From: Legionella erythra
GTDB lineage: Bacteria > Pseudomonadota > Gammaproteobacteria > Legionellales > Legionellaceae
NCBI RefSeq assembly: GCF_001467615.1
Contig: NZ_LNYA01000034.1
Location: forward strand, 163,085-227,084
Direction of reading: 5' to 3'
DNA: 64,000 bases
Below the pieces are notes generated by a model that saw nothing but the letters and a program-made list of their open reading frames with translations, had not been told where the DNA came from and made no database searches. Positions 24,127 through 32,872 of the stretch are shown here, in pieces (position 1 is the first letter of the stretch; the number at the start of each line of letters is the position of its first letter). The position numbers were made by a program, and so were the translations under genes.

Positions 24127-25382
24127 ATAAAAATAAAGGCATTAAAATTCTGGCAGGCTCAGTGGTCTTTGCGGTCATTATGATTCTTATCAATAGCCGA
24201 CATAGCTCACCCGCAAGCGATAACACACCCAACCCTAATAATTTTGGTGAAGCTATAGCAAGCCAATTCAATGACAATATTCGTGATGTTTCCGCTCGGT
24301 TATTAGAAACAGAAAAGAAATTAGAACAAATGCACAAAGAGAATAAATCGCTACAAAAACAATTAAAACAACCTAAACAAGAAGTGGGTTTTGCACTGCA
24401 AGATGAACTGAACGCATTAAAGGAAAAATTTGCATCACTCACTGAGCACCAAACCCAATCTTACCCCATGGAAGGCAATCAAGCCCCTGTTTCCGGTCAA
24501 ATTAAAGACTTGGATACCTTGCTGGATAAGGCTCCGTCAGAAAGCAAAATTTTCACCGAACATGACAACTCAACCAAGGAAGAAGCGCCTACTAAAACGC
24601 CCTTTTATACCATTCCAGCGGGCAGTGATTTCAGCAAAGTAACGCTCTTATCAGCTTTAATCGGCGAAGTACCTGTTGAGGGCAAACTCATGCAGCCTTT
24701 ATTTCCCTTCACAGCAATTGTCAGTCGAGGGGATTTAATGACAGCTAATGGGATGCAACTGCCAGAAGAAATCACTGGTATGAAAATCAGCGGTTATTCG
24801 ATTGGCGTTGGTTCCTTTCTCGATAATATCAGCTGTGTCCGCGCCTATATCACCTCAGCCTTATTTGTCTTTGAGGATGGGCATTTTGTGAGTATCGGCC
24901 AGGAACAAATGAAAAGCTCCGCAGAGCTGGTGAATAACGACAGCATTGGTTATCTAACCACGCAATTCGGCAACCCCTGCATCAAAGGACAGTACATTAC
25001 CAATGCCCCTAGAGTATTAACAGCCTTCATGGCAGCTGGCGGTATTCAAGGTGCAGGAAATGCTCTATCTAAATGGCAAATGAGCTATCAAGCCGAGGGC
25101 GGTTCTGCCATTGCCACACCTACAGGCGACTTAGCGCACTTTGCGGCTGGTGGCGCAATCAACGAAGGCAGTCAAAAGATTACTGACTGGCTTGAGAAAA
25201 GAATCCAGGGCAGCTTCGATATGGTCTTTGTTCCTGCCAGTATCCGCAGCCATTCAGGATTTGTCCCTAATCAACTCAGTTTACATTTCAGCCAAACCAT
25301 AGCCATTGATAAAGAACACCAAGGGAGGGTATTAGATTATGGTTACCATCAACAAAAAAACTTTGACACTGCTTTGCGCTAG
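24123..25382 (+). CDS. TraB/VirB10-like core protein (TIGR03752)
   Basis: The 419-residue protein has a short cytoplasmic N-terminus, one membrane helix (ILAGSVVFAVIMILINS) and a coiled coil (about 55-110: LLETEKKLEQMHKENKSLQK). A linker leads to a C-terminal beta-barrel domain with YTIPAGSDFSKVTLLSALIG, TAIVSRGDLMTANG and YITNAPRVLTAFMAAGGIQG. This layout is that of PFL_4705, the VirB10-type protein spanning both membranes. The end overlaps the lipoprotein gene by 44 bases. Confidence 0.87.
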   Translation: MNKNKGIKILAGSVVFAVIMILINSRHSSPASDNTPNPNNFGEAIASQFNDNIRDVSARLLETEKKLEQMHKENKSLQKQLKQPKQEVGFALQDELNALKEKFASLTEHQTQSYPMEGNQAPVSGQIKDLDTLLDKAPSESKIFTEHDNSTKEEAPTKTPFYTIPAGSDFSKVTLLSALIGEVPVEGKLMQPLFPFTAIVSRGDLMTANGMQLPEEITGMKISGYSIGVGSFLDNISCVRAYITSALFVFEDGHFVSIGQEQMKSSAELVNNDSIGYLTTQFGNPCIKGQYITNAPRVLTAFMAAGGIQGAGNALSKWQMSYQAEGGSAIATPTGDLAHFAAGGAINEGSQKITDWLEKRIQGSFDMVFVPASIRSHSGFVPNQLSLHFSQTIAIDKEHQGRVLDYGYHQQKNFDTALR

Positions 25383-25686
25383 TCTGGCATTAAGCGCTTG
25401 TTCCACTGCTAGGATGTCGCAAAACGCTATTCCTGAGCAGGGCTTAACGGTCAGCCAGTTGTATCAGCAGAGCCTACAACAACCAATACAAAAGCCTGTT
25501 TACCAGCAGGCACGTTTTGATGATTCGGGTGAAGAGTTTAAACAACTCCCTAACCACGAAGTGCCTATCCATGTTTTTGCTCATGTAGCGCAATTGGGTG
25601 ATGAACAAATCATAAAGCCTGCCTACACGACACGCTTTTTCCTTTACAAGCAAAACCAGTATGCCTTGGCATCAGAACTGTATTAA
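25339..25686 (+). CDS. TraV/VirB7-like lipoprotein (TIGR03751)
   Basis: The 115-residue protein has a lipoprotein signal with LALSAC as lipobox near residue 21. GLTVSQLYQQSLQ and HEVPIHVFAHVAQLGDEQII follow, a pattern found in the TIGR03751 conjugative lipoprotein. It would stabilise the outer-membrane core. The 44-base overlap with the upstream gene is unusually long, but both frames look intact. Confidence 0.82.
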   Translation: MVTINKKTLTLLCASLALSACSTARMSQNAIPEQGLTVSQLYQQSLQQPIQKPVYQQARFDDSGEEFKQLPNHEVPIHVFAHVAQLGDEQIIKPAYTTRFFLYKQNQYALASELY

Positions 25687-25692
25687 GGAGAC

Positions 25693-28458
25693 ATGATGAA
25701 ACGATTATCTAACTGGTTGCTTGGGGAAATGAATCCCCAAGCCATAAAGGAACAAACCGTTAAAAAGCGTTACGCCAATCCTTTACCCTCTTTTGCCGAT
25801 AGACTGGCTATTGTTGATTTTAATGAACAAGAGCAGGTCTTTTTATTTGCTGATGGTAAAAGTTTAGGTTCGGGGTTTGAATTAGGCGACATTCAAGCAG
25901 AAGCCGCTTCCCCTGAATATTTACAAGCCGTATTTAATAAAATTCGGGATACCTTTGCATCGGTAGTCCCACTTCATGTCGTTGATCCTTGGGTCATGCA
26001 GATGTTTGTTCAAGACGAATATTGCCTTGATCCCGTTATCACTCATATTAAAACCCAAATCCCGCAACAATTTAGAGAAAGTCCATTAACGCAAGATTAT
26101 TTAGAACGCCTGCACGATCTCTACAATAAGATGACCCGACCCGAAGGCTTATTTATTGATCCAAAAACAGGCGCGCCTTACCGTGGACGAAGACGAAGAA
26201 TCAGAGTTTTGTTTTATAGACAATTACATCAAACCACCTTGCCACGAGAGCAAATTCTTCTCGAACATCAAGAAGTCATTAGTCAGATTGAAACAAAACT
26301 GCGTTCACCAGGTTTGGAAATTAAACGCCTCAAAGGCCAAGATTATTACCAGTGGTGGATACGTTGGTTTAATCCCAAATCAGCTGACGCGATATTAGAA
26401 CAATACCCTTATCCTAATCCTATACCAGCAGGTTTTAATCTAGCGCAAAATATATTCTTTACGCCACCTGAAAGCGACGAACAAGGATTCATCTTTGAAG
26501 GAATGAAACAAAGAATTCTATATGTGGATGGATTAAAAGAAGCGCCTATCATTGGTTTAGTCTCACGAGAAAGACAACAAGCCAATCCCAAGCACCGATA
26601 CGCACTTTTAGACACCTTGCCAGAAGGAAGCATCTACACAATCCAAGTCGTCTTTAGTCATGATGAAAATCTTGATTCGCATTTAACGCGATTGGAAAAA
26701 GGAATTGTAGGAACCAGTCTAAAACCGCAAGAAGTCAGAGATGATATTAGAACAGCCCGTAATGAGTTAAGTACTGGCAATCGGCTGTTTTGGGTTAATC
26801 AGGCCGTTTTTTATCAAGCCGAAGATGAGCAACAAGCTCAAATCATAGAAAAAAATCTGCACACAATTTTCAATGATGCCAAAATGCCCTTGATTCATTC
26901 CAGCTATGATCTCCATCCTCTAAATTCCTGGCTCAATGCCTTGCCGTTTAATTTTGATCCTCACTATGCTCGTAAATACTTATGCTTTGACCGCCTTATG
27001 TATGCCACTGAACTAGCAGCCCTACTTCCGGTTTATGGCCGTAACCAAGGAGCGAGGCATTTACCTTGTTTCCCCTTTTTCAATCGTTTGGGTGAACCTG
27101 TTTTCTTTGACTTACTGCATCATGATTTTGTTAGCCAAAATTCTCATTGCGCTATTTTTGCAAACTCTGGTGGTGGCAAGTCGGTTTTAACGGGTTGGAT
27201 GATTCAATCTTTATTAGCCATGAAAAATGCCCGAGTAGTGCTCTTTGAAATGGGAAACTCTTTTGACAGGATACTCATTCATGCCAAAGCGCACGGTAAA
27301 AAGACCAAACAGTTATTACTGAGTAATAAGAAAGATGAAGCAGTTCCATTAAATCCATTTTGTGAAGCATATAAAGCTATTCCTGAAATCACGGATAATT
27401 TAAGTACTGAGCAGGCTACCTTAATTGCTCAAAAAATTATGGAATTAAAGAGTAACCTCCAAGAACCCGCTAATTCAGAGGACGTGGTCTGTGGTGATGG
27501 TCACCGTTCCTATCTGGCCGAGCTAGCCTTAGCTTTACGTACCATGATTACTGAGGCCAATGCTTTGGAAGAAGAACAATTTACCTTGGCTGATGAAACG
27601 TTATTAATCGAAGTGTTAAGTGATGCGATTTTAATGTCCTTTAACAATGACATACCGCAAATGCTCACTGAGCATATCGTAAGTGCTTTTAAACGACGAC
27701 TGGATAGAGAAACGGTTGCTCGCAAAAAAGACCGCATCCTTGATATGCACGACAGATTGAACAGTTATGTCATTAACAGCGCCAAATCTCGCTTTTTTAA
27801 TGTGCCGACAGAACCCTTAGGCGATTTTGATATTTTTCATATTGATATTTCAGCCATTAAGGATGATACCGGAAAACTGGCCTTGGTTATGGTGTCCTTG
27901 CTACCGAGAATATTAGCTATGGCAGAAGCCACTCAGAACGATAACAGACCAACCTTTCTCTTTATTGATGAATCCCATTTGCAATTTCAAATCCCCTCTG
28001 TTGTGACCGTATGTTTACTGGTTGCCAAAGTGGCAAGAAAGCTTGGGCTTTGGCTAGTTGCTATTACCCAAAACGTCACAGACATGAATTCAGAAAAGGC
28101 CACCAAAATTTTATCGTTGATTGAAACCTGGATTTTATTGGGGCTAGATGAAAAAGAAATCACTGACGTAAAACGCTTTAAATCCTTAACACCACAACAA
28201 GAAACCTTAATCAGAGATATTGATTCGCAAAAAGGCTTGTATGCAGAAGCGGTTTTATTAGGGTCACGTTATCAGGGATTGTTTCGTGTCATTCCACCTC
28301 GCTACCTGCTTGCCCTGTTAATGACTGAAAAATCAGAAAAAGCTCAACGCCACCTCCTGGAGAAAGAACATGATGTCCTTGAAGCTGCTGAAATCATGGC
28401 TAAAAAACTCGAACAACCTAAAACGGCTACTCACAATAGGACTTATTTTTATGACTAA
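25693..28458 (+). CDS. traC: VirB4/TraC-type secretion ATPase (TIGR03744)
   Basis: The 921-residue ATPase energises pilus assembly and substrate transfer. The N-terminal half is the family-specific domain. The Walker A (ANSGGGKSVLTGW) lies at about residues 491-503 and the Walker B (TFLFIDESH) near 753, followed by the TQNVTDMNSEKATKIL segment typical of VirB4 proteins. Two adjacent ATGs (25693, 25696) follow AAGGAG; the second has the better spacing. The end overlaps the TraU-like gene by 89 bases. Confidence 0.92.
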   Translation: MMKRLSNWLLGEMNPQAIKEQTVKKRYANPLPSFADRLAIVDFNEQEQVFLFADGKSLGSGFELGDIQAEAASPEYLQAVFNKIRDTFASVVPLHVVDPWVMQMFVQDEYCLDPVITHIKTQIPQQFRESPLTQDYLERLHDLYNKMTRPEGLFIDPKTGAPYRGRRRRIRVLFYRQLHQTTLPREQILLEHQEVISQIETKLRSPGLEIKRLKGQDYYQWWIRWFNPKSADAILEQYPYPNPIPAGFNLAQNIFFTPPESDEQGFIFEGMKQRILYVDGLKEAPIIGLVSRERQQANPKHRYALLDTLPEGSIYTIQVVFSHDENLDSHLTRLEKGIVGTSLKPQEVRDDIRTARNELSTGNRLFWVNQAVFYQAEDEQQAQIIEKNLHTIFNDAKMPLIHSSYDLHPLNSWLNALPFNFDPHYARKYLCFDRLMYATELAALLPVYGRNQGARHLPCFPFFNRLGEPVFFDLLHHDFVSQNSHCAIFANSGGGKSVLTGWMIQSLLAMKNARVVLFEMGNSFDRILIHAKAHGKKTKQLLLSNKKDEAVPLNPFCEAYKAIPEITDNLSTEQATLIAQKIMELKSNLQEPANSEDVVCGDGHRSYLAELALALRTMITEANALEEEQFTLADETLLIEVLSDAILMSFNNDIPQMLTEHIVSAFKRRLDRETVARKKDRILDMHDRLNSYVINSAKSRFFNVPTEPLGDFDIFHIDISAIKDDTGKLALVMVSLLPRILAMAEATQNDNRPTFLFIDESHLQFQIPSVVTVCLLVAKVARKLGLWLVAITQNVTDMNSEKATKILSLIETWILLGLDEKEITDVKRFKSLTPQQETLIRDIDSQKGLYAEAVLLGSRYQGLFRVIPPRYLLALLMTEKSEKAQRHLLEKEHDVLEAAEIMAKKLEQPKTATHNRTYFYD

Positions 28459-29425
28459 ATTGTCCTTTGCCTTAGAAAGCACAAGTCCGCCTCACCCTGT
28501 GAACACCTTCACCATAGCCACACGGGTCTTGCAAAAACTATTTCAAAACAGCCATTACAAAGTGATTGGATCTTGCACATGGACTGTAGGTCGTCTACCA
28601 CCAAGGCTTGAAGTCACGCCTGCGATTGAGCAGTTCTTGCCTGATTTAATCATTACCGTCAGCAATAAACCAGAAGAAAATCCCTGGCTTGAAGCACGAA
28701 CGCTTTATGAAAATAAAGCAGCAAGAACACTGTATCAACAAGCCTATAAAGCTGCGACTGGATCTGAATTAGGATTTGGCAATGACAGCGGACAAACCAC
28801 TGATCAGCATATCAATGATGAACGCACCCGAATCGTTGATGTTATTGGCAGCCCTGCTGCTTTCTATCGTATTCCCTACCTGTCACATAGATCTGAAACA
28901 GGTTTTGGCGTTCCTTATTATCTTGCCGAAGCCGATGCACTCATGGACAGAACAGAAGCAGCTGAGTTGTTGTATATGGGAACTCATCCTCACCTATTAA
29001 TTAACCATGACATTGGCACATTCACCCAAAATTGGGGTTCTGAAATTCCAAGATTAATGCGAGTGACTCAGCCCTACAACTATAGAGCCTCAGTTGTTGC
29101 AGCCATGCACGCAGTGGATATCGTCACCAATAAAAATCCCCTACATGTCACTAAATCAACCCGCAATTCTTGCGGGAAAAACTGTGTAGTGGCTAATGCC
29201 ATTTATGACCCAAAAAACACAAAAGTCATCTGGCAGGAAATCTATCCCATTAACCGAAATATTCATCCAGGCGAGGCACAGGACTTTGGTACAGAGGATG
29301 AAAAAGCCGGAAATGGCAATTATGTCTTTGTCCTCTGGCGTAAATACCGCGGCTGTATTCAGCACAAAGGCAAACTCGTGAATTTTTTAACCTTTCCCAA
29401 AGTAGAACAACCTCAAAAACGATAG
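28370..29425 (+). CDS. TraU-like periplasmic protein (TIGR03756)
   Basis: The 351-residue protein matches the PFL_4710 pattern: IATRVLQKLFQNSHYKVIGS, CTWTVGRLPPRLEVTPAIEQ, FLPDLIITVSN, and a late RIPYLSHRSETGFGVPYYLA. The ATG at 28370 has GGAGAAAGAAC before it and yields a full signal peptide (LLTIGLIFMTKLSFA), while starting at the internal ATG 28451 would truncate it. The overlap with traC is therefore probably real. It is a pilus assembly or mating pair factor. Confidence 0.85.
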   Translation: MMSLKLLKSWLKNSNNLKRLLTIGLIFMTKLSFALESTSPPHPVNTFTIATRVLQKLFQNSHYKVIGSCTWTVGRLPPRLEVTPAIEQFLPDLIITVSNKPEENPWLEARTLYENKAARTLYQQAYKAATGSELGFGNDSGQTTDQHINDERTRIVDVIGSPAAFYRIPYLSHRSETGFGVPYYLAEADALMDRTEAAELLYMGTHPHLLINHDIGTFTQNWGSEIPRLMRVTQPYNYRASVVAAMHAVDIVTNKNPLHVTKSTRNSCGKNCVVANAIYDPKNTKVIWQEIYPINRNIHPGEAQDFGTEDEKAGNGNYVFVLWRKYRGCIQHKGKLVNFLTFPKVEQPQKR

Positions 29426-29434
29426 GACGATGCC

Positions 29435-30802
29435 ATGAAGAAATCGCTACTGCTTAGTTTACTAATCCCCTCACTAATCCATGCTGGCAGCTTTATGCCC
29501 AGCCAATCTGATTACTATTATGAATTAGGAGGAACATCCAATTTATTTATTCCACCAGTCAATAAAGATCAAACACTGGTTATTGGTGCAGATATCGATG
29601 GCCGTATGGGCTTTTCCTGTAGCGGTTTTAATCCTGTGGTATCCATTACCAATACTTTTCAGGATTTAAAGAAATCAGCCTTAAATATCCCTGGCGGTGT
29701 AATTGATAATTTGAAAGGCTCTGTTGCTGGATTTCCACTTTATAAGCTACAACAGTCCATGCCTGCTTTATACAATGTTCTACAAAATGCTGCATCTAGC
29801 GCACAAAATGAATTTACTCTCAAAGTTAAAGATTGTCAGGAAGTCAAACAAGCACTGGAACAAAACCAATCTCCTATGGAAGGCATCTTATCAGTATCAG
29901 ATAGTCAGGGATGGCTCGATGCTGCCAAACGGGCTAAGAAGGAAAACGTCGATGTAACCGAAACGTCAAAAAGTATTGCCCAAAAACGAGATGAGTACGG
30001 TCTACCCTGGATAGGCAGCGATAAAGGTAATGCTGGCGGTAAATTCCAACGCCCCATTAAGGTGATTAATGATGTAGTCATTGCTGGGTACAACATTCTT
30101 TTGGAGAGAAAACCTTTAAATTCCTTGGAGAAACCAAGTACCAAAATCCCTATGACACTAAGCTGGCCAACGCCCACTGATGCTGCCAATTGGGCAGTTA
30201 AGGTTCTGGGTGATATTCAAGTAAGCAGCAGTGAAAACAAACAAAATCACGATGCAAAAGCAGGAATAGGCTTATCAGCTTTATTGCAAAGCTGTGCGAA
30301 CGCTAATACCTGTAGTCAGAACATTGCCAAAGCCTTATGGAATTTAGTCAATGGTACCTGGACACTGACCGAAGAAAATCTGCATAAAGTCAGTGCCTCC
30401 AATTTACTGATTACTGATGAAGTCATTATCACAATTCAACATTTACCTCGTGAAGAACAGATGCTCACTGTCTCGAAGTTAGCTGAGGAAATTGCTGTCC
30501 AAAATATGTTGGATAAAGCCTTAATGATGCGTCGTATATTACAAGCAGGACTGCAAGTGCAAGAAGTACAAAATCTAAAGCCTGCTATGAACATGGTCCT
30601 TTTTGCACTGAAAAAATTGGATGATGACATTCACTCATTGTCATTTGAAAACGATGTCCGCAAAAAAATGATGAACGAAACTTTGGGAACCATTATGGAC
30701 ATTCGCCATCAAGCACAAAGCCAAAATATCCCAGGCCAGGATCATGAACAGCCAGCTGTAAAAAATGGTGCAATCTACGTCAAAGAAAATAAGGGAGCTT
30801 AA
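29435..30802 (+). CDS. conjugative element protein, TIGR03755/PFL_4711-like
   Basis: The 455-residue exported protein has a signal peptide ending at IHAGS and then YYYELGGTSNLFIPP and CSGFNPVVSITNTFQDLKKS. A Cys-containing middle (KDCQEVKQALEQN) and a helical C-terminus with SFENDVRKKMMNETL follow. It corresponds to PFL_4711, related to TraH/TraU-cluster proteins, and belongs to mating-pair formation. Spacing to neighbours is ten and two bases. Confidence 0.85.
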   Translation: MKKSLLLSLLIPSLIHAGSFMPSQSDYYYELGGTSNLFIPPVNKDQTLVIGADIDGRMGFSCSGFNPVVSITNTFQDLKKSALNIPGGVIDNLKGSVAGFPLYKLQQSMPALYNVLQNAASSAQNEFTLKVKDCQEVKQALEQNQSPMEGILSVSDSQGWLDAAKRAKKENVDVTETSKSIAQKRDEYGLPWIGSDKGNAGGKFQRPIKVINDVVIAGYNILLERKPLNSLEKPSTKIPMTLSWPTPTDAANWAVKVLGDIQVSSSENKQNHDAKAGIGLSALLQSCANANTCSQNIAKALWNLVNGTWTLTEENLHKVSASNLLITDEVIITIQHLPREEQMLTVSKLAEEIAVQNMLDKALMMRRILQAGLQVQEVQNLKPAMNMVLFALKKLDDDIHSLSFENDVRKKMMNETLGTIMDIRHQAQSQNIPGQDHEQPAVKNGAIYVKENKGA

Positions 30803-30804
30803 TT

Positions 30805-32358
30805 ATGATTGTCTTTAACCCTTTATCTCTCTACACAACCTATCTAGGCTGGCAACAGTATGAGGTTCTATTTAACGCCCTGTGGCAAACAGGGCTGTTA
30901 TATCTTGGCTTTTTGGCCATTGGTTATCGCTTTCTTAAAAATGTGCTTAATCCAGCTGGGGCTTTCTATGCGGTTGAACATGCTTTAAATAATTTCCTGT
31001 ATGAATTGGCAGTCACTTTCCTCATATGCAGCTTATTTGTCTATCCTTGCGTACCATTGGAAACTAAAGCCCTGCAATTTAAACCCTTATGTGGACTAAA
31101 AAACCCGACGACTGCAGTCATTGGCGACAGTGGAACAACTTATGATGAAGCCTTTGCGGATCTACTGACTAACCAGGTCAAAATACCTATAGGCTTTGCC
31201 ATCATCCAGAATTTTATGTCGAGCTTTACCTACAGCCTTATGAAAGTAACGGGTTGCACCGATAGTTTGCAATCCATTCAAGGCGATTTGGTATCAACCT
31301 ATCTACCCCAGAGCGTTCGCAAACAAGCATTGGATTTTCATAGACAATGTTTTATTGAAGCAAGAACTCAATTCAATAGTGAAAAGCATGAAGCAAGTGA
31401 ATTAGACCCTATGCTCAAACGCTATGGTGGTGAAGATGATTTAAACTGGATGGGTTCTAAAATCCTGCAAAAGATGTATTACAGCAAACTTCATGCACGC
31501 CAACCCGTGCCAGGATTTACCTTTCATCAAGCCCCTAATCGCAATCTTGAAAAAGCAGCTAATCGTGGCGATATTCCACCCGAACGATTGCCAGAAGATG
31601 GTTATCCCAGTTGTCAGCAATGGTGGAACAAAATCAAAACCGACTTGGTTGAAGTCTCTAATCAGGCCAGTGTTTTTAATAAACATCTAAACTACTACGC
31701 TATGCTGGATAGGGTTCGTCAGTATAAAGTGAAACACCCCAAAGCCTGGAAGGCGGACATCAGCGCAGAAGATTTTATTGCCAAGATGCTCTTGCAAGAA
31801 AGCAGAGACATGCAGACCAGTTCAGTACAAAACCTCATGGATAACAACAATGGAAAAGTCGCATCTGCCATTACCCATAGCCTGGTCAATGTCGGACAAT
31901 GGACAAAATCCTGGACATCAACCCCATTGAAACGAGAATCCATTATGCAAACCCTGCCCGTCATGCAGGCGTTTTTCATGTTCTTTTTAATTATCTTAAC
32001 ACCAATGGTATTGTCTCTAAGTTGTTATAGTCCAAGAGCATTAGGCAGCTTGTGCGCCTTGTTTGTTATGGCTATCTTTCTTCAATACCTCTGGCATTTG
32101 GTCGGATTTCTCGAACGCTCCGTACTTGATCCATTAGGTGAAAACGATGCAATTTCGGCTATGAAGAATATGGCTGTGATGTTTTACTTCGTTGCACCTG
32201 TTTTGTTACTTAGATTATCTAGTCATTTTGGTGGTGACGCTGGTGCAGGCCTTATGGATTTAGTCAGCGGTTCTGAACGTCATAGCGACAACGTAAGTCA
32301 GTCTGGTATGCAGGTAGCTAAAACAGGAATTAAAGTGATATCAGGAGGTCTTCGATGA
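30805..32358 (+). CDS. traG: TraG N-terminal domain mating-pair protein
   Basis: The 517-residue inner-membrane protein has a hydrophobic N-terminal part (about 15-85) and a Cys-bearing periplasmic region (CVPLETKALQFKPLCG, GCTDSLQSIQG). Later membrane helices lie around 385-480 (AFFMFFLIILTPMVLSL, LCALFVMAIFLQYLW). This is the TraG-N layout. It would act in pilus assembly and mating-pair stabilisation. AGGAGG overlaps its own 3' end, close to a downstream in-frame ATG. Confidence 0.87.
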   Translation: MIVFNPLSLYTTYLGWQQYEVLFNALWQTGLLYLGFLAIGYRFLKNVLNPAGAFYAVEHALNNFLYELAVTFLICSLFVYPCVPLETKALQFKPLCGLKNPTTAVIGDSGTTYDEAFADLLTNQVKIPIGFAIIQNFMSSFTYSLMKVTGCTDSLQSIQGDLVSTYLPQSVRKQALDFHRQCFIEARTQFNSEKHEASELDPMLKRYGGEDDLNWMGSKILQKMYYSKLHARQPVPGFTFHQAPNRNLEKAANRGDIPPERLPEDGYPSCQQWWNKIKTDLVEVSNQASVFNKHLNYYAMLDRVRQYKVKHPKAWKADISAEDFIAKMLLQESRDMQTSSVQNLMDNNNGKVASAITHSLVNVGQWTKSWTSTPLKRESIMQTLPVMQAFFMFFLIILTPMVLSLSCYSPRALGSLCALFVMAIFLQYLWHLVGFLERSVLDPLGENDAISAMKNMAVMFYFVAPVLLLRLSSHFGGDAGAGLMDLVSGSERHSDNVSQSGMQVAKTGIKVISGGLR

Positions 32359-32363
32359 AGGCC

Positions 32364-32528
32364 TTATTTAGACTCAATGGATTCATTGTATTCACGAATA
32401 CTAATCAAACCCTTATCAAACTTTTCTTGAGCCTCATAAACAGTCAAGTAGCGTTTAGCAGGTTTATCCTCAGCCACACCAACAAGGGCATCAAGAACCA
32501 CTGCCAACAAACGAAATACCTTTCTCAT
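32364..32528 (-). CDS. small SHOCT-like protein on the opposite strand (54 aa)
   Basis: Inside the otherwise plus-strand transfer operon, the minus strand encodes a 54-codon frame with excellent protein character. It has a helix MRKVFRLLAVVLDALVGVAE, then KPAKRYLTVYEA and QEKFDKGLISIREYNESIES. The last part resembles SHOCT-type short C-terminal domains (a helix, KGLI-S, a second helix). The ribosome site is weak. A plus-strand frame of 63 codons (32355-32546) covers the same bases with good start signals but poor composition. I favour the minus-strand gene, with real doubt. Confidence 0.5.
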   Translation of the reverse strand: MRKVFRLLAVVLDALVGVAEDKPAKRYLTVYEAQEKFDKGLISIREYNESIESK

Positions 32529-32542
32529 TTGGAGCTATCCCT

Positions 32543-32872
32543 ATGATTAAACATTATATCCGTTCATCCATTATAGTACTGATTCAAACCATTTTGCCAA
32601 TCCTTGGTTTATTGACGATTGCTCCTTGGTTTATCAATGCAAATCTACTCACACGTTTGCAAGATACATTCGCCAATATTCAACCCTTATTTCTAGGCTT
32701 ACATGGACTACTTTATTTAGCCCTGATTTTGTTATGGCCAAAGCTAGTCACACGCATACAGGTTAATAATCAACTCAAATCCGAACAACTAAATACAGCT
32801 CTCAAAGCTCGCTGGTATCTACTGGCTATTTTCTTGTTTATTGATGCCCTGATGATTTGGAGAATGTTATGA
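32543..32872 (+). CDS. small membrane protein preceding traD
   Basis: The 109-residue protein has three likely membrane helices (IIVLIQTILPILGLLTIAPW, a segment near GLHGLLYLALILLW, and the C-terminal WYLLAIFLFIDALMIW). GGAG lies nine bases before the ATG, and its stop overlaps the traD start by four bases. No family is recognised. Position suggests a partner of the coupling protein or of the TraG-like protein. Confidence 0.75.
   Translation: MIKHYIRSSIIVLIQTILPILGLLTIAPWFINANLLTRLQDTFANIQPLFLGLHGLLYLALILLWPKLVTRIQVNNQLKSEQLNTALKARWYLLAIFLFIDALMIWRML

Noticed and set aside
32355-32546. 63-codon plus-strand frame after traG
   Set aside because: Start signals are good (AGGAGG, ATGA overlap), but the residues are rich in Ser, Phe, Leu and Asn with little charge pattern, as in a shadow of the minus-strand 54-residue protein. 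Kept as a finding, not as a gene.
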